In this document: one piece after another, positions 45,211 through 55,164 of the stretch
Layout of the letters: each line of letters starts with the position of its first letter
Position numbering within the stretch: the first letter of the stretch is position 1
NCBI RefSeq assembly: GCF_001238275.1
Contig: NZ_LGTB01000053.1
Location: 1 to 60,502, forward strand
Reading direction: 5' to 3'
Origin: Bradyrhizobium viridifuturi
GTDB taxonomy: Bacteria > Pseudomonadota > Alphaproteobacteria > Rhizobiales > Xanthobacteraceae
DNA: 60,502 nt
The notes under the pieces: model-generated
Databases searched by the model: none
Seen by the model: the letters and a program-made list of their open reading frames with translations, nothing else
Told to the model about the DNA's origin: nothing
Translations under genes and position numbers: made by a program

Positions 45211-45468
45211 CTACCGCGGCTTCGGCATGCGCTTGAACTTGACGCTCTTGCCGTCGGTCTGGCGCGTCGCGATGTAGCCGGCCTCGATGCAGGCTTCGCG
45301 CTGCGGCATCTTCTCCTGCGGGCTGCGTAGGGTTTCCCACCACGACGCCCGGTGCGCGGCGCGCGGCAGCGCCGCATCGATGATCGCCTCGATCTCGTCG
45401 AAGGTCAGCACGAATTCGGGCAGATGCTGCTTCTTCAGATAATCCCGCAGCGCGTCGTAGTCGTTCAC
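45211..45468 (-). CDS. Small conserved protein of unknown function
   Basis: 85 residues from a GTG at 45468 preceded by TGAGGA; an ATG at 45501 would add 11 residues. Recognisable conserved blocks are NDYDALRDYLKKQHLPEFVLTFDEIEAII (key parts YDALRDYL and LTFDEIE) and HRASWWET. This is a pattern found in small restriction-neighbourhood or stand-alone rhizobial proteins, and I cannot assign a function. The C-terminus is basic (KFKRMPKPR), so nucleic acid contact is possible. Confidence 0.65.
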   Translation of the reverse strand: MNDYDALRDYLKKQHLPEFVLTFDEIEAIIDAALPRAAHRASWWETLRSPQEKMPQREACIEAGYIATRQTDGKSVKFKRMPKPR

Positions 45469-45584
45469 GTCATCCTCAGGGCTCAGGGTTCCGGCAACCA
45501 CCCGTTAACCCATTCGGCGGCCGCTGTCGCCATTTAAGGCGACAACAAGATTTCCCGTTGCATGACGGCGCATTGGAGCGGGAC

Positions 45585-47078
45585 ATGCCATTTCGACGGG
45601 GACACGACGCAAGGCGGCGGTGGCGGCTATCGGCCAGACTGCTGGTCGTTGCGTCGGTTGCGACCGTCCTTGGCTTCTCCGCGGTCTGCGCCGGCGTGAT
45701 GTTCGACATGCGCCGCGGCGAGGAGCAACTCGCCCGCCGCACCCTGGAGAATCTGGCGTCGGGCATCGAGGCCGACATCAGCCGCAACATCGAGCTCTAC
45801 GACCTGTCGCTGCGGGCGGTCGCCAGCAACCTGGAAATGCCGGAGATCCGCAATGTCAGCAAGGAACTGCGGCAACTGATCCTGTTCGACCACGCCGCGA
45901 CCGCAAAGCACTTCGGCGCGATCCAGGTGTTCGACAGCAAAGGCGATCTGACCATCGACGCGGCGAGCCTCGATCCGCAGCCGGAGAACCGCGGCGACGA
46001 GGAGTATTTCACGGTCCAGCGCGACCATCCCGACACCGGGCTGTATGTCAGCCGGCCGATGCTGCATCGCGGCGCCTACGCCATCGTGCTGAGCCGGCGC
46101 ATCGTCGGCGAGGGCGGCCGCTTTCTCGGCGTCGTGGTCGGTTCGATCCGCTTCAGCTATTTCCATGATCTGTTCGGGCGCCTGAACCTCGTGCCGGGCG
46201 ACACCATCACCGTGCTGCGCAACGACCGCACCATCATCATGCGGACACCGTTCGATCTCGACGTGATCGGCAAGAACCTCGCCGAGCAGCTGGACTGGAA
46301 ATCCGAGAACCTGAAGGTGGGCGGTGCGTTCTCCGGCAAGGGCCCGGTCGACGACACGCCGCGGCTCTATGTCAGGCGTAGCAGCAGCGGGCCGCTTTAC
46401 GTCGTGGTCGGCAAGCCGCTCGAGGCCGTCTTCAATCTCTGGCGCACCGAGGCGATCCGGATCGGCGCGATTATGGGCTTTCTGGTCCTGTTCGTGCTGA
46501 GCGCAACGTTGGTGCTCGCGCGCGAGATCGTCCGCCGCGGCGACGCCGAGGACAGGCTGGAGGAGATGGCGACCACCGACGCGCTCACCGGGTTGAAGAA
46601 CCGGCGCAAGTTCGATGCCGAGATCGACCGCGAATGGCGGCGCGCCGGCCGCTATGGCCAGCCGGTCGGGCTGTTGATGATCGATGCCGATCATTTCAAG
46701 GCCTACAACGACACCTATGGGCATCAGGCCGGCGACCAGGTGCTGGTCGGAATCGCGATCTGCATTTCGGACGCGGTGCGCCGCGCCGGCGATTGCCCGG
46801 CACGCTTCGGCGGCGAGGAATTCGCCGTGCTGCTGCCCAACATGACCGCGCTCGAGGCCTTCAACCTGGCCGAGATCATCCGCAACAAGGTTCAGCAATG
46901 GTGCGAGGGCGAGCTGATCACCACGGTCAGCATCGGTGTCGCCAGCATGCGCCCGCTCGCGGGCCAGCAATGGTCCGACCTGATCGAAGCCGCCGACAAG
47001 GCGCTCTACGCCGCCAAAGCCAACGGCCGCAACCAGTCGGTGCTCGCAACAGTGCCGAAGATCGCGCTGGTGGCGTAG
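45585..47078 (+). CDS. Membrane diguanylate cyclase with periplasmic sensor domain
   Basis: 497 residues. The ATG at 45585 is preferred over a TTG at 45558 because GGAG lies six bases before it. An N-terminal helix (~25-45), a dCache/PDC-like periplasmic sensor (~50-285) and a second helix (~300-325) lead to the GGDEF domain. Its active site is RFGGEEF, a functional variant, and the product-inhibition I-site RxxD is present as RAGD five residues upstream. Expected to make cyclic-di-GMP on an external cue. It lies next to the EAL enzyme at 42123-44999 and would oppose it. Confidence 0.9.
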   Translation: MPFRRGHDARRRWRLSARLLVVASVATVLGFSAVCAGVMFDMRRGEEQLARRTLENLASGIEADISRNIELYDLSLRAVASNLEMPEIRNVSKELRQLILFDHAATAKHFGAIQVFDSKGDLTIDAASLDPQPENRGDEEYFTVQRDHPDTGLYVSRPMLHRGAYAIVLSRRIVGEGGRFLGVVVGSIRFSYFHDLFGRLNLVPGDTITVLRNDRTIIMRTPFDLDVIGKNLAEQLDWKSENLKVGGAFSGKGPVDDTPRLYVRRSSSGPLYVVVGKPLEAVFNLWRTEAIRIGAIMGFLVLFVLSATLVLAREIVRRGDAEDRLEEMATTDALTGLKNRRKFDAEIDREWRRAGRYGQPVGLLMIDADHFKAYNDTYGHQAGDQVLVGIAICISDAVRRAGDCPARFGGEEFAVLLPNMTALEAFNLAEIIRNKVQQWCEGELITTVSIGVASMRPLAGQQWSDLIEAADKALYAAKANGRNQSVLATVPKIALVA

Positions 47079-47148
47079 CAGTCGAGCGGACAGCGGCAAA
47101 GACGCCGCGCTGCATACGCAATAGAGTTCGTCGCGAATCTCTCCACAT

Positions 47149-47270
47149 CGTCGTCCGGCGAAGGCCGGAACCCATAACCGCCGCATGTGATTGTGAATGG
47201 GATTGTAGCCGCAGCGTCACGCAACAACGGGCATTCGGGGTAATGGGTCCCGGCCTTCGCCGGGACGACG
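47149..47270. repeat. Dispersed palindromic intergenic repeat, copy 4
   Basis: Begins cgtcgtccggcgaaggcc and ends tgggtcccggccttcgccgg..gacg. It has the same inverted termini and core (acccataacc, ggcattcggggtaatggg) as copies 1 to 3, most like copy 1 in the middle. It lies between the convergent diguanylate cyclase and helicase genes. Confidence 0.75.
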
Positions 47271-47336
47271 CTGAGTTTGCTGCAGCGTCGAGACTCACAT
47301 CGGCATTCTGAACGCGCGGCAACACCGCACGCCAAC

Positions 47337-49385
47337 TCAACCGCGCCGCTTCTTCTTTGGCTTCTTGCCGAACTTCGGCTTCGCCGACACGTCCGGCCAC
47401 TGCGTGGGGCCAGCGTGGCCGGACTTGCCCCGATGTTTCTTTTTCTTCCCGAACCTAGGCTCGTCGCCGGACGTCGGCCTCGAGCCTCTTGCTTCGCGAT
47501 CGAAGCGGGACGGCGCCCTGGATTCCTGTCTTGGCGCATAGTCTTCGCGCGAACCGCTTGGCGCTTCGCTGGAAAACGCTCTCATCTCCCGATCCGGCTT
47601 GCCGCGCCGCTTGCCGGGCGCCTCGTCACGCGGCGCGTCGCTGCGCGGAGCGCGGTGGCCGCCGTCATCCCGATCGCGCCAAGGCTCGGGCCTGGGCTTG
47701 CGCGCCGGCTTCTCCGCGCGCGCTTCCCCCTGCGGTGCGTCCGCCAGCGGCTCGATGCGGATGCTGTCTTCCTTGTCCGGACGCTTGATCTTGACCGCGA
47801 AGGAATCCGCAACCCGCGTGGCGATCTCGAATTCGGTCGTCGTATCCATGATCTTGATGGCGCCGATGTCGCGCTTGTCGATGCCGCCGCGGCGGCAGAT
47901 CATCGGCAGCAGCCAGCGCGCTTCGGCATTCTTGCGGCGCCCGATCGCGGCGCGGAACCAGACGGTCGCCTCCTCCATGCCATGGCGCGGAGACTTGCCG
48001 GTCTTCGCTCGCGGCCCGGCGGCGCGCTCATCGCGGCGCGAGGCGCGATCGCCGCGATCGCGGCCCCGCCCCTCGCCGGGATCGAGAATGTCTTCGGGCG
48101 CCGGAAGCCGCGCGCGATAGAGCCGGGCCAGCGCAGCGGCGACCGCCTCGGGCGACCGTTCGGCGAGCAAGGCCTGCGCGAGAACCAGGTCGTCCGCTGT
48201 CGCCTCTTCGGAGAACACCGCATCCTTCAACAGGCGCTCATGGTCGAGCTTGCGGATCTCGTCGGCCTGCGGCGCGGTGCCCCAGACAATATCGATGCCG
48301 GCCAAATCGAGCAGCAGCTCGGCGCGCCGCCGCCGTGCCGGCGGCACCAGCAGAATGCTGACGCCCTTGCGGCCGGCGCGGCCGGTGCGGCCCGAGCGAT
48401 GCTGCATGACCTCCGGGTCTTTCGGCAGGTCGGCATGAATCACGAGATCGAGGCTCGGCAGGTCGATGCCGCGCGCTGCGACGTCGGTCGCAACGCACAC
48501 CCGCGACCGCCCGTCGCGCAACGCCTGCAATGCCTGGGTCCGCTCGTTCTGGGTCATTTCACCCGAGAGCGCGGCCACGGAGAAGCCGCGCTCCAGCAGC
48601 GCCGCCTGCAAGTGCCTGACGGCTTCCCGCGTGTTGCAGAACACCAGCGCGCTCGGCGCTTCATGGAAGCGCAGCACATTGACGACCGCGTGCTCGACAT
48701 CGTCGGCGGCGACCCGGATGGCACGGTACTCGATATCGGAATGACCGCCCTCGTCGCCGGCGACCTCGATCCGGAACGCCTGCTGCTGATACTGCTTGGC
48801 GAGCGCGACGATGCCGCGCGGAAACGTCGCCGAGAACAACAACGTGCGGCGGGTATCCGGCGTGGTCTCGAGGATGAATTCCATGTCCTCGCGAAAACCG
48901 AGATTGAGCATCTCGTCGGCCTCGTCGAGCACGACGACGCGCAATCCCGAAATGTCGAGCCGGCCGCGGCGCAAATGGTCGCACAACCGGCCCGGCGTGC
49001 CGACCACGATGTGGGCGCCTTGGGCCAGCTCGCGCTGCTCGCGGCGCGGGTCCATGCCGCCGACGCAGGAGACGACGCGGCCATCGGCATGTTCGTAAAG
49101 CCAGGCCAGCTCGCGCTGAACCTGCAAGGCGAGCTCGCGCGTCGGCGCCACGATCAGGGCCAGCGGCGCGGCGGCCGGCTCAAACCGCTCGGCGTCGCCG
49201 AGCAGATCCCTTGCCATGGCCAATCCGTAGGCAACGGTCTTGCCCGAGCCGGTCTGGGCGGAAACCAGGAGGTCGCGGCCGACGGCGTCGTCGGCCAGCA
49301 CGGCGAGCTGGACGGGGGTCGGCTGTTCGTAGTTGCGCTCAGCCAGGGCGCGGGCGAGCGGCGGACTTGTGGTCGGAAAGGGCAC
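47337..49385 (-). CDS. DEAD-box ATP-dependent RNA helicase
   Basis: 682 residues from a GTG at 49385, giving the usual opening PFPTTSPPLARALAERNYEQPTPVQ (Q motif in the last part). An ATG at 49553 would add 56 residues of unrelated look. Motifs: I AQTGSGKT, Ia APTRELALQ, II DEAD, III SAT, V ATDVAARGID, VI HRSGRTGRAG. A DbpA-type RNA-binding domain lies around residues 470-550, followed by a long Arg/Asp/Pro/Ser-rich tail ending in KKKRRG. Probably acts in ribosome assembly or mRNA turnover, especially in the cold (family knowledge). Confidence 0.88.
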   Translation of the reverse strand: MPFPTTSPPLARALAERNYEQPTPVQLAVLADDAVGRDLLVSAQTGSGKTVAYGLAMARDLLGDAERFEPAAAPLALIVAPTRELALQVQRELAWLYEHADGRVVSCVGGMDPRREQRELAQGAHIVVGTPGRLCDHLRRGRLDISGLRVVVLDEADEMLNLGFREDMEFILETTPDTRRTLLFSATFPRGIVALAKQYQQQAFRIEVAGDEGGHSDIEYRAIRVAADDVEHAVVNVLRFHEAPSALVFCNTREAVRHLQAALLERGFSVAALSGEMTQNERTQALQALRDGRSRVCVATDVAARGIDLPSLDLVIHADLPKDPEVMQHRSGRTGRAGRKGVSILLVPPARRRRAELLLDLAGIDIVWGTAPQADEIRKLDHERLLKDAVFSEEATADDLVLAQALLAERSPEAVAAALARLYRARLPAPEDILDPGEGRGRDRGDRASRRDERAAGPRAKTGKSPRHGMEEATVWFRAAIGRRKNAEARWLLPMICRRGGIDKRDIGAIKIMDTTTEFEIATRVADSFAVKIKRPDKEDSIRIEPLADAPQGEARAEKPARKPRPEPWRDRDDGGHRAPRSDAPRDEAPGKRRGKPDREMRAFSSEAPSGSREDYAPRQESRAPSRFDREARGSRPTSGDEPRFGKKKKHRGKSGHAGPTQWPDVSAKPKFGKKPKKKRRG

Positions 49386-49571
49386 GAGATGGGAAACCTT
49401 GATTGGTCCGGGCGCAGAACGTCGAGCGGGACGACCTGAAGCTGCGACCCCGGCAGGCGGCACGGCCGCATGACGATTTGGCGCTGCTTTACGCCAAGAC
49501 CGGCCAAATCGCCATGCCCCCAAAGCCTTCCCGTGACGGAAAAGGCCCTCCATGGCGGAAAAGGTGCCGGA

Positions 49572-50163
49572 TCAGGCCGGCTGCCCGATCGGGGCCTGGC
49601 TGCCGGCAATCCGGTCCATCAATCCGGACAACCGCGATGGCGGCGGGCTGGCTGGAGCAATCAGGCCGCCCGCCCCGCGCAGCGCGCCCGGCGCCAGCTC
49701 GCAGGCCAGCAGACGCTCACGTTCGTAGGGGCCGGGCATGCGGAGCGCGCCGGTCGACGCCGCCGAGAAGCCGAAGCGTTCGTAATAGCCGGCGTCCCCG
49801 ACCAGGATGACGGCGCGATGACCGAGCAGGTCGCCCGCTGCAACGCCTGGCGCATCAGCGCGGCGCCGAAGCCGAGGCACCTCACCTCCTCCGCCACCGC
49901 GAGCGGGCCGAGCAGCAGGCAGGCATGACCGGTACCGGTCACGACCGGCCATAGCCGCAATGTTCCGACCAGGCGGCGGCCACGGCGCGCGACAAACGCG
50001 AGGCCGCGCGCAGGCTTGCGGCCCTCGCGCAGCCGCTCCGAGGTCTTGGCGAAGCGGCCAGGACCGAATGCGGCGTCGAGCAGACTCTCCCGCGCCGCCA
50101 CGTCCGAACGGCGTTCCCTGCGGATCGCAACCGGTCTGTCGTTCGGAGAACCAGATGAGGACA

Positions 50164-50164
<1 letters not shown>
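49572..50164 (-). pseudogene. GNAT N-acetyltransferase, one apparent missing base
   Basis: Adding one base near 49838 gives 197 residues. The first frame reads AIRRERRSDVAARESLLDAAFG, GLAFVARRGRRLVGTLRLWPV and the acetyl-CoA loop region LAVAEEVRCLGFGAALMRQAL. The second frame continues GDLLGHRAVILVGDAGYYERFGFSA, a typical GNAT C-terminal half, and ends IAGSQAPIGQPA. The start overlaps the ABC ATPase stop by one base (TGATG), so it belongs to that operon. The acceptor substrate is unknown. Confidence 0.78.
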
Positions 50165-50989
<825 letters not shown>

Positions 50990-51000
50990 GGATGTCTCCC

Positions 51001-51798
51001 TTACTCGCCCATGGTGAGCAGGCCGCCCTTGTGGCGGGCGCTCTGCAGCAGGGCGACAAATGTGATGAAGCCCACGCCGAGATAGACGGCATTGAGCGCG
51101 AGGCATTCGATCATCAGGTCAGTGCGGAAGGTGCCATCGAGCAGCACGGCGCGCATGCCCTCGAATACATAGGTCGGCGTCAGCGACCAGGCGACCGGAT
51201 GCAGCCAGAGCGGCAGCGCGGCGACCGGATAGTAGACGCAGCACAGCGGCAGCAGCACGATCATGATCGAGTAGGCGAGGCTCTCGGCGCCAAAGCCCTG
51301 CCGGATCACGAGGCCTGCGATCACGAGCCCGATCGCCCAGCTGGTCAGCACCAGATTGAGGAAGAACGCGAGCAGCCCCGGCCCCATCGCGAAGACGTTG
51401 AAGCCGAACAGCACGAAGGTCAGCAGCATCACCGGCAGCGTGCCGATCACGAGCCGAATCAGGCTCATCGCCATCAGCGACGCCGCAAGCTCGAACGGCT
51501 GCAGCGGGCTCATCATCAGGTTCGCAAGGTTGCGCGACCAGATCTCCTCCAGGAAGGTGAAGGTGAAGCCGAGCTGGCCGCGAAACAGCACGTCCCAAAG
51601 CAGGACGGCGCCGAGCAGCAGGCCGGCGGTGGAGGCCATCGCCGACTTGCTGTCATAGAGGTAGGTGTAGAGGAACCCCCACACCATCATCTGCATCGCC
51701 GGCCAGTAGATGATCTCGAGCAGCCGCAGCGATGACGAGCGCAGGATGTAGTAATAACGCGCCGTCATCGCGGCGATGCGGTTCAGTGACTGTGTCAT
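51001..51798 (-). CDS. ABC-2 type transporter permease
   Basis: 265 residues from the ATG at 51798, which has a perfect GGAGGT site seven bases upstream. Six hydrophobic helices are visible, and the conserved region FLEEIWSRNLANLMMSPLQPFE is typical of ABC-2 permeases of the drug/polysaccharide export kind. Cognate ATPase follows directly. Upstream is a CapK-like ligase gene, separated by a palindromic repeat. Confidence 0.9.
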   Translation of the reverse strand: MTQSLNRIAAMTARYYYILRSSSLRLLEIIYWPAMQMMVWGFLYTYLYDSKSAMASTAGLLLGAVLLWDVLFRGQLGFTFTFLEEIWSRNLANLMMSPLQPFELAASLMAMSLIRLVIGTLPVMLLTFVLFGFNVFAMGPGLLAFFLNLVLTSWAIGLVIAGLVIRQGFGAESLAYSIMIVLLPLCCVYYPVAALPLWLHPVAWSLTPTYVFEGMRAVLLDGTFRTDLMIECLALNAVYLGVGFITFVALLQSARHKGGLLTMGE

Positions 51799-51818
51799 GG
51801 CACGCACCTCCGTTTGCT

Positions 51819-51911
51819 AAAGCGTTTTCGAGCGAAGTGGATACCGGTTCGCGTGAAGAAAACGCGTCAAGACAAGATGGAGAGTGCCGTTCCGATTCGA
51901 TCGGAACGGCG
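51819..51911. repeat. Intergenic repeat element (third family) inside the CapK/ABC cluster
   Basis: Begins aaagcgttttcgagcgaag, continues ggataccggttcgcgtgaag and ends in a hairpin gttccgattcgatcggaac. The string is one I associate with an abundant intergenic element in Bradyrhizobium (general knowledge). The terminal palindrome could end or process the transcript between the CapK-like and permease genes. Confidence 0.6.
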
Positions 51912-51918
51912 CTCGCGA

Positions 51919-53382
51919 TTAGTCGAACTCGCGGCGGATCGGGCGGCGCTTGCCGACCTTGGGCGGAAACGCCAGCAGCGCGTTGGCCTGCACCCGGACC
52001 GGATGCTCGAGGCACGCCGCGAGCAGGTCCTGCAGATGCGAAACCGAGCCGTGCAGCCGGCACAGCGGCGTATCCTGGCCGAGCACGACGCGCGCCTCGA
52101 CGAGGTCGACGCCACGCTGCACGATCTCGAACTGCGCCAGATGCAGGTTGCAGTCGAACATCCAGCGATAGGTCGCATCGAGAATGCTGCCGGCCGGCAC
52201 CTTGCGGCCGTCGCGGTTGACGAAGGCGTCGTTGAGCCGGCCGTCGATGCTGGCGATCTGCGACCAGTTGATATCGGATGGCGCCGGATTGGCCGGCCGG
52301 GTGATGTAGTCGCCCTGGACGTAGCGGATGAACGGCATCGCCTCGTTGAGCAAGTTGGTGATCACGGCGATGCCGGACTGGCCGTCGGCCTGCGGCGCCA
52401 TCGTGACGGGGTCGAGCACGTCGAGATGCACGGTGTCCTCGCAGACGTGATACTGGCCGTTGGGCATCTCCAGCGCGATCCGCGTCGCCTCCTCGGAGGA
52501 ATATTCGTCGAGCACGGGCACGCCGAGCTGACGCGACCATTCCTGACGGGCGGCGCGCGAGGAGTATTCCGAATGCGTCACCGCGAGATTGAGCGACGAA
52601 CGGAACTCGTCGACATGCGGCATCAACGCATCGAGGCTCGACGGATAGAGCGACAGAATCTTGGGCCCGAGATAGCGCAGATGCTGGGCGACGCGGGCCG
52701 GCGGGATCAGGTTCGAGATGAACGCGGTCGGATAGTCACCGCCGATCGAATCGAACCACCACGGCACGGTATAGACATGGGCGAGCAGGTCCTCGGCGCG
52801 GTAATTGCCGCCGCTCTGCATCGCGAACTGGCGGACGCCCTGGATGGTGTCGGTGATGACGGCGTCATAGTCGACACGGATCAGCAGGGTCTGGCCGGAC
52901 GAGCCCGATGAACGGGTCGGAAACAGGTTTTCCGGCTTGTACTTCTTGTTGACGCACTGGTCCGGGAAGGCCGCGACCAGCTCGGGCTTGGTGATGACCG
53001 GAATCTTCTGGATGTCGTCGTAATCGCGCAGATGCTCCGGCTTGAAGCCCGCCGCATCGTACTTGTTGCGATAGACCGGAATGTCGCGGTAGGCGAGCTC
53101 GACCAGCTCCTTGATGCGGGCGAACTGCCGCGCGCGGATTTCGGACACCGGCAGATAGGGATGCCGCATGCATTCGCCGAGATAGTTCGCGGTCGCCGCG
53201 ACCAGCTCGGGCGCCGCGTCGTTGGACGGCTGGAAGTCCGGCCGGGTGTGCTCGGTCTCCCAGAACTGGCGCTGCGGCACAGCGGCTGCATCGGAGGGGA
53301 CGAGGGACGCGGCGGCCTGATCGTGCTCCGGCACGAGAGCAAGGCCGTCATCGGAAGTGCTGATTGCAAGGGTGGACGTCAT
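51919..53382 (-). CDS. CapK/phenylacetate-CoA ligase-like adenylate-forming enzyme
   Basis: 487 residues. The ATG at 53382 is chosen because GGAG lies six bases upstream. After a variable N-terminus the family blocks appear: RIKELVELAYRDIPVYRNKYDAAGF, the nucleotide loop RSSGSSGQT, ILSLYPSSLDALM, EYSSEEATRIALEM, and near the C-terminus SIDGRLNDAFVNRDGRKVPAG. These match CapK/PaaK-type adenylating enzymes, which activate a carboxylic acid with ATP. The acid is unknown. No carrier protein or reductase is next door; instead an ABC-2 exporter and an acetyltransferase follow. A modification-and-export function for a small acid is plausible but not proved. Confidence 0.8.
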   Translation of the reverse strand: MTSTLAISTSDDGLALVPEHDQAAASLVPSDAAAVPQRQFWETEHTRPDFQPSNDAAPELVAATANYLGECMRHPYLPVSEIRARQFARIKELVELAYRDIPVYRNKYDAAGFKPEHLRDYDDIQKIPVITKPELVAAFPDQCVNKKYKPENLFPTRSSGSSGQTLLIRVDYDAVITDTIQGVRQFAMQSGGNYRAEDLLAHVYTVPWWFDSIGGDYPTAFISNLIPPARVAQHLRYLGPKILSLYPSSLDALMPHVDEFRSSLNLAVTHSEYSSRAARQEWSRQLGVPVLDEYSSEEATRIALEMPNGQYHVCEDTVHLDVLDPVTMAPQADGQSGIAVITNLLNEAMPFIRYVQGDYITRPANPAPSDINWSQIASIDGRLNDAFVNRDGRKVPAGSILDATYRWMFDCNLHLAQFEIVQRGVDLVEARVVLGQDTPLCRLHGSVSHLQDLLAACLEHPVRVQANALLAFPPKVGKRRPIRREFD

Positions 53383-53453
53383 CTTCAGCTCCATGATTGA
53401 CGGGGACCGCCCGTTCATGGCGCTATCAATGGCGCGCGGCGCTGGTGCCCGCC

Positions 53454-53467
53454 GTGACGCGTGTCAC
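53454..53467. promoter_or_regulatory. Possible CRP/FNR-family operator upstream of the CapK-like gene
   Basis: GTGA-cgcgtg-TCAC (53454-53467) is a palindrome in the form GTGA-N6-TCAC, the core of CRP-type sites. It lies about 75 bp upstream of the CapK-like start. No -10/-35 pair was assigned. Confidence 0.4.
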
Positions 53468-53554
53468 ACGCGGCCGCAGCCCGCGCGCACCCCACCCGTC
53501 GCGGTCGTTCGCGGCTGCGGCCCGTGACGTTCGCTGATTGTCGTTAGGCGATGG

Positions 53555-53719
53555 CTACTTGCCCCACGTCGCCTTCCTAATCCGCCCCTTGCCGCCGCAT
53601 TTCTTGCAGGGCTCGGGATAGATTTTCCGTCCCGGCTCGCTCGGCTGCCTGACCTCGGGAAAACCTGTGCCGTTGCACGCGTCACACTTCTCTTCATCGG
53701 AAATAAGGTGCTTCACCAT
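53555..53719 (-). CDS. Small DnaJ-type zinc-finger protein
   Basis: 54 residues from the ATG at 53719. Two CxxCxGxG motifs, CDACNGTG and CKKCGGKG, are separated by 20 residues, as in half of the DnaJ cysteine-rich domain. No J domain is present. It probably binds one zinc ion and may act as a small chaperone or adaptor. Alternatives: a fragment of a DnaJ gene, but the size and clean ends look natural. Confidence 0.8.
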   Translation of the reverse strand: MVKHLISDEEKCDACNGTGFPEVRQPSEPGRKIYPEPCKKCGGKGRIRKATWGK

Positions 53720-53898
53720 CGAACGTCCCGGATTGAAAAATCCGAAGCCCGCGGGCGCGGGCTTCCGCCACCGCAGGTTACGAACAAAGCCGGGTCGTGG
53801 TTTCAGCTGCATGGCTGCCCTGCGCGGCAGCGCATTCGAGAGGTCAAGGGAACGACGGCGGGACGACCGCCGTTATCACGCTCTCTTTTTGCGTCACG

Positions 53899-54258
53899 TC
53901 ACTTCGCCTTGAGCGCCTTCTCGTGACTCTCGAGTGCTGCCGCCATCAGCTTCGGCAGTTGCGCGGCATAGACCTCGATGAAGGTGGCATCGCCGCAGCC
54001 TTGCGGATCGCGCGCGGCCTGCTCGGCGACGCGCGCAGCCTTTGCCTCGCATTTCGCGAACATGTGCCAGAACCAATCCGGACTCTTGCCGAGCGCCGGC
54101 TTGTGCTTCTTGATGACGGCGGCGCCGACCGCGCTCATCGCGTTGACGACGCCGGCGCCCAGCGTGCTGATGGCTCGCGCGTTCAGGATATCCTCGCGCG
54201 ATTGCGCGGTGGCGTTGGTCGCGGTCGCCCGTCCGATCGTTCGTGCCTTGGCCGGCAT
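53899..54258 (-). CDS. Small protein of unknown function, phasin-like helical profile
   Basis: 119 residues. The ATG at 54258 has AAGGAG seven bases upstream. The sequence is Ala/Lys-rich and mostly helical with three cysteine-containing or aromatic spots (SPDWFWHMFAKCEAKAARV, GCGDATF). The N-terminus (KARTIGRATATNATAQSRED) is Ala/Thr-rich and may be unstructured. Helical Ala/Lys-rich proteins of this size occur among phasins, but I see no proof and no PHB gene beside it. Confidence 0.6.
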   Translation of the reverse strand: MPAKARTIGRATATNATAQSREDILNARAISTLGAGVVNAMSAVGAAVIKKHKPALGKSPDWFWHMFAKCEAKAARVAEQAARDPQGCGDATFIEVYAAQLPKLMAAALESHEKALKAK

Positions 54259-54449
54259 GCTCAAGCTCCTTGTCGATCCCTGTCGATCCCTGCGGCAGGC
54301 CGAGCATCGGCCGGGGAAGTTGAGGAAGGCTCAAGGGGCATGGTTGAAAACCGCTATGGAATTCATTCCGGTTTTATGCGCTTCCGAGCGATCGGGCCGG
54401 GAGGGGTTGTTGCCTGCTCCCCTGCCGCCGCAAAATCCGTCAGCGGCCG

Positions 54450-55133
54450 TTACCCTTTGGCGCCATAGCGCCGGATCAGCTGATCGGCGACGTCGTCGAG
54501 ATTGTCGCCCACGACCTGCGGCTGCGGACCGACGCCGAGCAGATCATTGCCGGGACGCTTGATCAGCGCGGCCTCCCAGCCGGCGGCGACCGCACCCAGC
54601 GTGTCCCAGGTGTGGCAGGCGATCAGGCAGAACTCCGAAGGTTTCGCGCCGAGCTCCTGCTCGACATAACCATAGGCCTGCCGCGACGGCTTGTGATGCT
54701 TGACGCCATCGGCGGAAAAGCGCCGCTCGAACAGGTCGACGATGCCGCCATGCGTCAGCTGCCGCGTCTGCACCTCGAGGAGATTGTCGGTCAATGTGAA
54801 CAGCCGGAAGCCCGCCGCGCGCAGCTTGCGCAGCGCCGCCGGCACTTCCGCATGCGGCGGCATGGTGGAGAATTTCTCGGTCAGCTCCTTCCTGTCTGCC
54901 TCGTCGATGCTGATGCCGCGCGTGTCGGCCAGCATCTTCATGACGGCAGCGCCGATCTCGGTGAAGGGCACATAGCAGCCCGCCACCGTAAGCGCGGCCG
55001 AATACATGATGAAGTTCGCGAACCACAGCCGCATCGCGCTCTTGTCGCCAAAGATGCGCGCGAACACCGGCTCCATGGTCTCGAGGTCGAGGAGGGTCTC
55101 GTTGACGTCGAACACGATCAGAGGAAGCGCCAC
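54450..55133 (-). CDS. Haloacid dehalogenase type II family hydrolase
   Basis: 227 residues, the usual length of L-2-haloacid dehalogenases. HAD motifs: I FDVNETLLDL with the nucleophile Asp, II LFTLTDN, III Lys in KHHKPSRQAY, IV CHTWDTLGAVAAGW. Members cut the carbon-halogen bond of short 2-haloacids or act as small phosphatases; activity cannot be told from sequence. It is followed 31 bp upstream by the CGNR regulator gene in the same orientation. Confidence 0.88.
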   Translation of the reverse strand: MALPLIVFDVNETLLDLETMEPVFARIFGDKSAMRLWFANFIMYSAALTVAGCYVPFTEIGAAVMKMLADTRGISIDEADRKELTEKFSTMPPHAEVPAALRKLRAAGFRLFTLTDNLLEVQTRQLTHGGIVDLFERRFSADGVKHHKPSRQAYGYVEQELGAKPSEFCLIACHTWDTLGAVAAGWEAALIKRPGNDLLGVGPQPQVVGDNLDDVADQLIRRYGAKG

Positions 55134-55164
55134 TTGTTCGTCTCCTGTTGCTGATTTGTTGGTC

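Noticed and set aside
42441..45377. Minus-strand frame of about 978 codons across the EAL gene
   Set aside because: Longest open frame in the window but pure Arg/Asp/Gln/His-rich antisense sequence; it also runs through an intergenic repeat.
49386..49553. N-terminal extension of the DEAD-box helicase from the ATG at 49553
   Set aside because: Arg/Ala/Pro-rich and unlike the family; the GTG at 49385 gives the standard opening, though the ribosome site is weak.
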